Shown in pieces: positions 23,184 through 30,177 of a DNA stretch of 64,000 nucleotides (its first letter is position 1; each line of letters opens with the position of its first letter). The translations under genes and the position numbers were made by a program. Below the pieces are notes generated by a model. The model did no database searches and was not told the origin of the DNA. It saw nothing but the letters and a program-made list of their open reading frames with translations. Source of the DNA: Lineus longissimus (taxonomy: Eukaryota > Nemertea > Pilidiophora > Heteronemertea > Lineidae); NCBI RefSeq assembly GCF_910592395.1, contig NC_088320.1, positions 7,628,001 through 7,692,000 of the forward strand. The letters are read 5' to 3'.

Positions 23184-23291
23184 TTAACATGAATCCCTGT
23201 CATGAAATTTTTGTACGAAATATCATATTTTCATTTTGCGAAGTGGTTTCCTTCTAATCTTGACAACCAAATGATATATGACACAGTAACT

Positions 23292-23637
23292 TACAGTAGA
23301 ACCTCTCTATTAAGGACACCCTTGGGACCGACAAGTGATGTTCTTAATAGAGAGGTGTCCTGATTAGAGAGATCAGATTGAATCGAAACACCTAAGCTGG
23401 AACCAAAACTAGTGTCCTTAATAGAGAGGTTGTCCTTAATAGAGAGGTGTCCTGATTAGAGAGGTCAGATTGAATCGAAACACCTAAGTTGGAACCAAAA
23501 CTAGTGTCCTTAATAGAGAGGTTGTCCTTAATAGAGAGGTTGTCCTTAATATACAGGTTGTCGTTAATAGATAGGTTGTCCTTAATAGAGAGGTTGTCCT
23601 TAATAGAGAGGTGTGTGCTAAGAGAGGTTCTACTGTA
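23292..23637. mobile_element. Family B MITE with expanded internal array
   Basis: Ends TACAGTAGAACCTCTCTATT and GAGAGGTTCTACTGTA with TA at both borders. The ~110-bp interior (AGAGAGGTGTCCTGATTAG ... CAAAACTAGTGTCC) is duplicated. From 23501 to about 23620 an 18-19-bp motif (GTCCTTAATAGAGAGGTT) is reiterated about six times. Frames through it repeat short peptides and are not genes. Confidence 0.85.
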
Positions 23638-24103
23638 TACGTACAACATCACGTGTCAGGAAGGTGGATAGATGCCTCATATTTTTATCCAACTTTGAAT
23701 TATTGCGATATAGTCTCCTTATCATTCCGTCCATGGACAACTTTATGATTTATAACGAAAGCAATCTACTTGGGGAACGCTATTACGCCGCCGATCATCA
23801 GCTGCGATGGTTCGTTACATTATAACCACCGTTAATTTACTGTCGTTGAGATCGGGCCGAGGCAATAAAAACGTTACACGCAGGTGAAATCAGGCAATGG
23901 CGATATTAGGTACCTGATTTGAATAAAACGTCTCGTGATGCACTGACGTGTATGGAAATGCTCCAGGTTGGCATGTCGACGTTCATTACGAAAAGCAGAT
24001 TGAGGATAATTGGTTGGAGAAACGTCCGGTTTCGGCCTCGGGAGGATGAGACGTCCTTGATCAGAATCTACAACGACTTCTCACCACGCAATACACGGTT
24101 CTC
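23638..24103. other. No feature recognised
   Basis: Mixed sequence, no supported gene. Confidence 0.45.
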
Positions 24104-24335
24104 CTAAAGGCTTACACCGTTCTTTCCAAATTTTAAAATCGCTATTGAATTTGATGATTTCCAATACGCACTGATTATAAATTTCAACATTCAAGTTGTT
24201 TAGACAGATATACATATACTGTATGTACATACCAAGTTTCACCAAACTTGCATGCATGATAACTGCACTACAGCATTGAGTATAACTGCATTTTCATTTG
24301 CCTGACCTACAGACATATACGAACGACCCACCCCT
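24104..24335 (-). mobile_element. Family A MITE abutting a family H element
   Basis: Left border CTAAAGGCTTACACCG; CAAGTTTCACCAAACTTGC and ATGCATGATAACTGCACTAC inside; right border GAACGACCCACCCC, followed by the TTTAA that also forms the left TTAA (24336-24339) of the adjoining family H element. Confidence 0.75.
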
Positions 24336-24339
24336 TTAA

Positions 24340-24664
24340 CCCCTTGAAAACCCGATCTCGACTTCAGTCGCCAAAGAAAAACTTCTCCGTTAGCCCGATC
24401 TCGACTATACATGTAGTCACCAAAACTCACTCGGCATCCCTTCACATAAAACACTTACTACAGCTTTGTGCAACTGAGGTATTCCGAATGACAACTTTTG
24501 TCACGTACTGCGGTAACTGAGCATGATTTTCATTTAAAGTTTTCAAGGGTGAAAATTTGAGCTCTGTGTGTTTTTTGGCGTCAAAGGTGATGTAAACAAC
24601 ATTTTCCTCCGGAAACTCGGGCTTTATGGGGTGGTATTTCCGCAGAAACTCGGGCTCCAAAGGG
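24340..24664 (+). mobile_element. Family H element, complete, piggyBac-like ends
   Basis: TTAA lies at 24336-24339 and 24665-24668. The left terminus is CCCCTTGAAAACCCGATC and the right terminus CGGGCTCCAAAGGG, giving an inverted CCCTTTGGAGCCCGA-like end of about 15-18 bp. CCCGATCTCGACT occurs twice near the left end. Length is about 325 bp and it has no coding capacity, so it would be a non-autonomous element. The piggyBac assignment rests on TTAA plus CCC/GGG ends and is an inference. Confidence 0.7.
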
Positions 24665-24668
24665 TTAA

Positions 24669-26122
24669 GTTGAATATGGTCGGTAAATAGTGTGACCCAT
24701 GTGAACTGAACAAAACCCCTGTAAGTGCCATCATCATTTTCGACAAAGTAATATTAGCATTCCTGTAATATTAGCATTCCCCCTCGGAAATTGCCTCTGC
24801 CACGAACAATGCCTGCAACTAGCATTGAATCATGCCATCACTATTTTTTCCGACTTTCGAATTCTTCCGCCTTGGAGAGTCCGGGAATGTTTTTCAAGAA
24901 GCAATCAGCATGGCACCTAAAGAACATGCACTTCATCTTGGAAAGGAAATTGCTTGATGGTCAACCGATTCAGATGAGGTGAAGAACAGCGATGGACAAA
25001 GTGTCGCACAGATTTGAGAAATTTAAAATATAGCACGCTAACAAATTGCGTATTGGACATGTCTAGAAATGTGTGTTGTCTATGACAACCACTAGGCCTC
25101 TGGGGCAACAAGGGGGAGCTGAACTTGAAAGTTGGCTTAGTAAAACGAGCCCGCTTAAGGAAGCTACTGCTAAACACAAATCAAAAGATAATTTTTTCCA
25201 AAGATTTTTCACATTTTTTATTTTGGCTGCAACGAAATGTTTTCAAGTCTTACCGATAAAAAATAAAACTTTTGCAATATATATTTTTGCAAATCAATAT
25301 TGTTTGCCAATAAGCTGAAATAAAATCCCTGTAAAAATTGGCCATTTAAGATTATTTAGAAGAGTCTTGTTGTTAAAGATTTTTTTGAAAGTCACTGGAT
25401 TATACAATTCCCTTTTTAAAGTGAGTTGACAATATTTTCCAATTGCCCCCCCCCCCGTGCTCTTCCTTGTCATCAGCCCCATAAAATTAACTTCCACATC
25501 ACTTTAAATTTCAGAACCAATTTAAGACCTGCTCTCCTGCGTCTCGCGGGAGCAGTTTGCCTAGCCATTCATAATAGCCAGGAATTAGGTGAGCCCCAGC
25601 AGTCAGATACGCCTGAAAGAACAGAATGTGGAAAATGCTGCCCTCGAGGACAATCCAACACCAAACCAGAAAATAGGTGTTGTCACTCGAACAAAACCTA
25701 CTTTGCAACATCTTATAAGCTATCAATCATGTTACGATGAGAGAAATATTAGTTAAAATATGCCGCGTCCAAGCAACTTGGCCGCAATTTCTGTAGCGAC
25801 GACATAAAAAAAGCACACAAGTTCCCGCAATGTACAACTGAGGCGAGCTTTATAGATATTCAAACATGATTGCTTCATCATGGTTCTGTAACATGAAAGC
25901 TTTTAACGTGAAATTGAAAAGTTATGTTGTGCCGAGTTTCGCATTCTTTCTGACATTTCATAATATTGAGTGCAATTGTGGAACCAAGTGAAAGGAGATG
26001 TTGACTTGTGGAAAATCCATCAATGATATTTTTTTTCGCTAAGAGTGGACTTTACAAGAAAGGTTCCTGAATGGCATTAATGGAGAAGAATCAATACATT
26101 GAGAAAGGAATCAAAATCTCCA
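24669..26122. other. No feature recognised
   Basis: AT-rich sequence with small open frames on both strands (24791-25740) lacking domains. A C-rich run lies near 25446. Confidence 0.45.
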
Positions 26123-26334
26123 TTAAAGGCCTACACCCTCCTTAAAAAAAATTGAAATTTGTATTTGAATTTGAAATTTTCCAATTGCATGAATATGTTC
26201 TGAACATAAATGTCAAAATTTTCCTTGTCTTGAAAGATATACAAATATCGTTCAAAGTTTAAGAAAATTTGCATGTGTGATAAAGGTCCTATTGCATTTT
26301 TTATAAACACATTCCTGACAGTATAGATACAAAC
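26123..26334 (-). mobile_element. Family A MITE, left part, split by the DIRS element
   Basis: Begins TTAAAGGCCTACACCC and contains AATTTGAAATTTTCCAATTG, AAATGTCAAAATTTTCC and AAAATTTGCATGTGTGATAA, the family A interior. It breaks at 26334. The remaining end (TGCACATGATCCCCTTTAA) resumes on the far side of the retrotransposon at 32892-32910. Confidence 0.75.
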
Positions 26335-26370
26335 TGCCCATTTCCTTACAAGAAATGGCCATTTTGTTAG

Positions 26371-26547
26371 TTCATACTTACCTATGGAACACTTTTGCAT
26401 GTTACTCCATTTGGGCTCAAACACAAGAGTATCCCTTTAATTTTCTAAAGGGAGAACTGAGTTAACAGCTCGGCCGCCAGGCGGCGCCCTGACCGATCCC
26501 GCGAGATCGCGCCGATCTCATGCCGCCATATTTAGTCTTTACTCTTG
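26371..26547 (+). repeat. DIRS left inverted terminal repeat (3' side of element)
   Basis: The 177 bp from TTCATACTTACCTATGGAAC to TTTAGTCTTTACTCTTG are the reverse complement of 32703-32879 with only a few differences (for example TAGTC against CAGTC). GC-rich core: GCCGCCAGGCGGCGCC and CGCGAGATCGCGCCGATC. A further 36 bp outside it (26335-26370) are unique to this end and are matched by the internal complementary region. Confidence 0.93.
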
Positions 26548-26594
26548 AGCGTTAATAAAGAGTATGTCCCGTTTGTGGGGACGGCGGGAGGGCC

Positions 26595-26692
26595 GTGTTC
26601 CATAGGTAAGTATGAACTAACAAAATGGCCATTTCTTGTAAGGAAATGGGCATTTTGTGTCATTCAAACTTACCTATGGAACACTTTTGCAT
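26595..26692 (-). repeat. DIRS internal complementary region (ICR)
   Basis: 26595-26651 is the reverse complement of the left terminus (26336-26392), and 26651-26692 is the reverse complement of the right terminus (32850-32891). The ICR is therefore the antisense of right end joined to left end. Two 20-bp arms, GTTCCATAGGTAAGTATGAA at 26597-26616 and its near-perfect inverse at 26663-26682, bracket a 46-bp centre that contains CCATTTC...GAAATGG. In DIRS models this region templates joining of the cDNA ends into a circle. Confidence 0.92.
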
Positions 26693-27124
26693 CGAATCCC
26701 AGCAACCTATTGAAGGTGGGAAACGAGGACTTACCTAAGGCTGAGCTGTTGTTCCATCCAGGAGGCACCACCGGCATATTAGCTAAGGAGGACCGCCAGG
26801 GGAAAGAAATGGGGAGAACCCGGAGGACCGGTATTTTGATCTCGGTATTACAAACATATTATAGAGAGTAATAGACCCATTCTCCGGAAAGCGCTAGAAT
26901 TGCGTAATAAAACCATCTTCTTTCCGGCAACAGAGCTTAGAGCAAGTAAGGCATGTTGAAGGGTGTAGAATGAATTATTGCTAAACAACAATAAGAAATT
27001 GCGTCCTTTCTAGTCTACTAGGGGTTGCCTGGATGTTGAAGATAGGGCATATCAAAAATGGCGCAAGATGCGCGTTTGACTCTTCAATCGGGCTTCCCCC
27101 CCCCTTTTTTTGATCTAGCCAGGA

Positions 27125-30037
27125 TCAAACAACATGCCCCGCAGACACAATCGGGCCGATTGTGTGCATGCCATCTACGAGGGAAGAAACGTCTCGTAGG
27201 TAGAAACGAGAGAATGTGGAGTGATTACTCCAACATGCAGCGGAAACGACTTCTTGAAGAGCAACTCCTCGGTAGTTAGCCCAGGAGGTGGCTAGTGCTC
27301 TAACTTCGTGCGCTGAGATGTTAGCTAGCGCACGAAGATCAGAGGAAGTCTTCAAGGTGTTGTAGGAAAGACGAATAGTCTCCACAATCCACCTTGAAAT
27401 AGTGGCGGCCGCTATCTCTCGTTTATTTCCCTCCTTATAGGACAAAAACAAACGCTCTCTCCCCTGGCGGATACCGGGAGGTTTTGTCCTATTTATGTAG
27501 AACTTTAGGGCCCTGACGGGACATAAAGTTCTGTCAGGAAGATCATAAGAGATCGTTCCTGACAGAGAGGGAATAGTAACCGGGGGCCGAGAGGCGGCCG
27601 GTCCCTGGTTCTTCGCCAGAAATCCTGGTATAAAAGCCAGGATAACCTCCCCTCCCTCTCTAAAAGCCAGCTTCTTAAAAGAAAGTGCATGGAGCTCTGA
27701 TCTCCGTTGGGCGGTAGCCAAGGCTACTAGAAAGACCGTTTTGAGTGTCAGATATTTCATGGATGAAATAGACATGGGTTCAAAAGGATGCCTCATGAGC
27801 ACCTTAAGGACAACAGAAAGGTCCCATTTAGGGGTGTTGTGAACCGGTCTAGGACGCTCTAATAACATTCCTCTGAAAAGAGGGGTTATTTGGTCCTCCC
27901 AACGAAGATCCCAGGTGCTTAAAACACGGAGGGTAGAAGCGATGGCGGACTTGTACCCTTTTATAGCCGTGACAGATAGTTGTCTTTCCGTGAATAATTC
28001 AATAAGGAAATCAACTAATCTGTATATAGAGGGAGAGATCGGATTAACTCCGTTCTCCCTGCACCAGGAAGTGAAGGTAGACCACTTTCCTTGATACACA
28101 TCAAGGGTAGACCCCCTTTGAGGTGCGGACATGCGCTTGACAGCGATGTCCGAAAAGCCTCTCTGGTGGAGATGCAACTGGATAAGTTCCAGGCGTGAAA
28201 CTTGAAAAATCCAGGGTTCTGGTGGTAGCATCTCCCCAGGGGGTGCCACAGGAGGTGCTTCCAAGTAGGAAGACTCCTGGGGTGATCTATCAGGAGCTCC
28301 AGCAAGGCTGGGAACCAGGCCTGATTTGGCCAGCAAGGTGCGATGAGAGTTATTCTCACCGGATGGCTGGTCAAGATCTTGTTCAGGACTGGTTGGATGA
28401 GAGGGAGGGGTGGAAACGCATATGCGTTCAGCCCGACCCAAGAGGCTGTAAGGCTGTCGACTTCCAGGGCCTCTTCGTCCGGAAGTGGAGAGTAATAGAT
28501 GGGAAGGCGATTGTTCAGCCTGGTGGCGAACAGATCTACCTTCGGAGATTGCCAAAGGCGACAAAGGTCGTCTACAATCTCCTGATGGAGTGTCCACTCT
28601 GTCTGAACTAGCTTGTTCTGACGGGACAGGGCGTCGGCAAGGATGTTGCGATTGCCCGGTATGTGTCTGGCACATATCGATACTCCAAGGTCGGCACAAA
28701 GATGGTAAAGCTCCCAAGTTAGCTGGCAAAGAATGCCGGACTTTGTGCCTCCCTGTCTCCTGACATATGCTACTACTGTAGAATTGTCGGAGAACAGGGT
28801 TACTCTCCGATTCTTCAGGCGAAGGGAAAGAGCCCTCACGGCAAGAAGGACAGCCTTCATTTCCAATATATTTATTGGAAGAATGGTCTCCTCCCTTGTC
28901 CATAGACCTCTTATGGACATGTCCCCGTTGTTCAGATGTGCTCCCCACCCTAGTAGGGAAGCATCTGTGAACAGGGACACTTCTGGGGGCGGTGGAGCAA
29001 GATCTACACCGCTTTGGAGACGAGTCTCCGACTCCCAGAAGTTCCAGACGTTCTTGAGTAGGTATTGAGGTATCAATACCAACTTGTCTAATGGGTCCCT
29101 GTGGGGTTTCCATAGAGACATTAGAAACATCTGGATGGGACGCATATATAGACGGCCAAGGGGGATTTGGTCTGCTGCCGAATTCAGAAGTCCCAAAAGG
29201 CTCAAGCATCGCCTTGCGGGAGCTTGAGTCCTTCCTCTGAATTCTGCGACGAGATGAAGAATTTTCTTTATCCTGTCTAGGGGGGGCAGCATTTTCCCTA
29301 TGGCCGTAAGGAACCGAACTCCAACGTAAACGAAGTCTTGGGATGGTATGAATTCTGACTTTGTTTCGTTGATAATCCAACCTGCGGAAACTACTTTTTG
29401 CTTTAGAACCTGAAGTTGTTGCAGTAGTAGTTCCCGCGATTTGCAACGGAGTAGCCAATCGTCTAGGTAGTGATGGAGCTTGAACCCCATCACGTGAAAG
29501 GGAGCGACGAAGGCTGTGACTATCATCGTAAAAATTAGGGGTGCCGATGCCAGACCGAACGGCAGGGCCCTGAATTGATACGTCTTTCCTTCGTAATGGA
29601 ATCGAAGGAAGTGTTGATAGTCTGGATGGATCGGTACATGTAAGTACGCATCCATTAAATCCATCGATACCGCCCAATCGTTGGGCTGTATCGCCGTTGC
29701 TATAGACCTGGTGGTTTCCATCTTGAAATGAGGAACATTCAAGAAGGTGTTTAACCTGGAAAGGTCTATGATCAGCCTCCATGTCCCTGCTTTCTTGGGA
29801 ACCAAGAAAACGTGGCTGTAAAAGCCGGGGGAGCATGGATCTTGAAGGACCTGGATAGCTTGCTTCTCCAGTAATGTCGCGACCTCTGCTTGGAGGGCAG
29901 AGGCCTTGACTGGGTCCTTCGGTGGCTGAACTGGGGTTGGATATATGGTAGTCGGGGGGGTACGGTTGAAATCTAGTTTCACTCCGTACCTCAACATGTT
30001 TGGGACTGGGGACCCCTTTGGGCACCAATCGTCCCAA
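27125..30037 (-). CDS. DIRS tyrosine recombinase (YR) frame
   Basis: A tyrosine recombinase of the phage-integrase fold that would integrate the circular DNA copy. The recognisable domain covers about residues 615-970 of this frame (28198-27128). It has the SAM-like N-terminal region (TLDVYQGKWSTFTSWC), the first catalytic Arg at 778 in AQRRSEL, the H-x-x-R motif HEVR at 910-913, His939 in the CWSNHS motif and the nucleophile Tyr946 in SRFYLRD. The codon at 30037 is TTG and is only a nominal boundary: the frame is open upstream to the ORF1 TGA at 30119-30121. The 613 codons before the YR domain overlap the RT frame in another phase and read as Ser/Arg/Pro-rich sequence with no known domain. 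An AUG at about residue 636 is one possible real start. It shares reading phase with ORF1. Confidence 0.88.
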   Translation of the reverse strand: MGRLVPKGVPSPKHVEVRSETRFQPYPPDYHISNPSSATEGPSQGLCPPSRGRDITGEASYPGPSRSMLPRLLQPRFLGSQESRDMEADHRPFQVKHLLECSSFQDGNHQVYSNGDTAQRLGGIDGFNGCVLTCTDPSRLSTLPSIPLRRKDVSIQGPAVRSGIGTPNFYDDSHSLRRSLSRDGVQAPSLPRRLATPLQIAGTTTATTSGSKAKSSFRRLDYQRNKVRIHTIPRLRLRWSSVPYGHRENAAPPRQDKENSSSRRRIQRKDSSSRKAMLEPFGTSEFGSRPNPPWPSIYASHPDVSNVSMETPQGPIRQVGIDTSIPTQERLELLGVGDSSPKRCRSCSTAPRSVPVHRCFPTRVGSTSEQRGHVHKRSMDKGGDHSSNKYIGNEGCPSCREGSFPSPEESESNPVLRQFYSSSICQETGRHKVRHSLPANLGALPSLCRPWSIDMCQTHTGQSQHPCRRPVPSEQASSDRVDTPSGDCRRPLSPLAISEGRSVRHQAEQSPSHLLLSTSGRRGPGSRQPYSLLGRAERICVSTPPSHPTSPEQDLDQPSGENNSHRTLLAKSGLVPSLAGAPDRSPQESSYLEAPPVAPPGEMLPPEPWIFQVSRLELIQLHLHQRGFSDIAVKRMSAPQRGSTLDVYQGKWSTFTSWCRENGVNPISPSIYRLVDFLIELFTERQLSVTAIKGYKSAIASTLRVLSTWDLRWEDQITPLFRGMLLERPRPVHNTPKWDLSVVLKVLMRHPFEPMSISSMKYLTLKTVFLVALATAQRRSELHALSFKKLAFREGGEVILAFIPGFLAKNQGPAASRPPVTIPSLSGTISYDLPDRTLCPVRALKFYINRTKPPGIRQGRERLFLSYKEGNKREIAAATISRWIVETIRLSYNTLKTSSDLRALANISAHEVRALATSWANYRGVALQEVVSAACWSNHSTFSRFYLRDVSSLVDGMHTIGPIVSAGHVV

Positions 30038-30177
30038 ATGTCTGCAAATTTTTGCAGACGGCCCCCGACTACCGGAGTCGGCTCCTTTTTGCGTCCGGGA
30101 GGAGAAAGGAGGGGGGAGTCACCTCTTCCGGCCAGCACCCCTTGGGCGAAAGGAGTGCTTAGTCGGACCGGATCCAC
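28015..30177 (-). CDS. DIRS reverse transcriptase / RNase H / methyltransferase-like polyprotein
   Basis: Copies element RNA into DNA. The RT domain spans about residues 60-300: first catalytic Asp at 173 in SMDLMDAYLHVPI and the YLDD box at 237-240. RNase H spans about 400-520: TDAS (Asp405), Glu439 in NILEMKA, Asp464 in FSDNST, Asp515 in LADALSR. The tail (about 545-640) has VDLFATRLNNRLP and APCWPNQAWF, matching the region described as methyltransferase-like in DIRS elements. The codon at 30177 is GTG, not AUG; the frame is open back to a stop at 30331-30333 and overlaps ORF1 by 212 bp in the +1 phase. The first AUG is residue 61, already inside the conserved N-terminal block GGRLQKFADIWDDW...MLRYG. 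It ends with TAG at 28015. No inactivating change is seen. Confidence 0.93.
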   Translation of the reverse strand: MDPVRLSTPFAQGVLAGRGDSPLLSPPGRKKEPTPVVGGRLQKFADIWDDWCPKGSPVPNMLRYGVKLDFNRTPPTTIYPTPVQPPKDPVKASALQAEVATLLEKQAIQVLQDPCSPGFYSHVFLVPKKAGTWRLIIDLSRLNTFLNVPHFKMETTRSIATAIQPNDWAVSMDLMDAYLHVPIHPDYQHFLRFHYEGKTYQFRALPFGLASAPLIFTMIVTAFVAPFHVMGFKLHHYLDDWLLRCKSRELLLQQLQVLKQKVVSAGWIINETKSEFIPSQDFVYVGVRFLTAIGKMLPPLDRIKKILHLVAEFRGRTQAPARRCLSLLGLLNSAADQIPLGRLYMRPIQMFLMSLWKPHRDPLDKLVLIPQYLLKNVWNFWESETRLQSGVDLAPPPPEVSLFTDASLLGWGAHLNNGDMSIRGLWTREETILPINILEMKAVLLAVRALSLRLKNRRVTLFSDNSTVVAYVRRQGGTKSGILCQLTWELYHLCADLGVSICARHIPGNRNILADALSRQNKLVQTEWTLHQEIVDDLCRLWQSPKVDLFATRLNNRLPIYYSPLPDEEALEVDSLTASWVGLNAYAFPPLPLIQPVLNKILTSHPVRITLIAPCWPNQAWFPALLELLIDHPRSLPTWKHLLWHPLGRCYHQNPGFFKFHAWNLSSCISTREAFRTSLSSACPHLKGGLPLMCIKESGLPSLPGAGRTELIRSLPLYTD

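Noticed and set aside
28195-29068. Plus-strand open frames of 92-138 codons inside the retrotransposon
   Set aside because: Antisense to the RT/RNase H and YR frames, with no recognisable domain; shadows of high G+C coding sequence.
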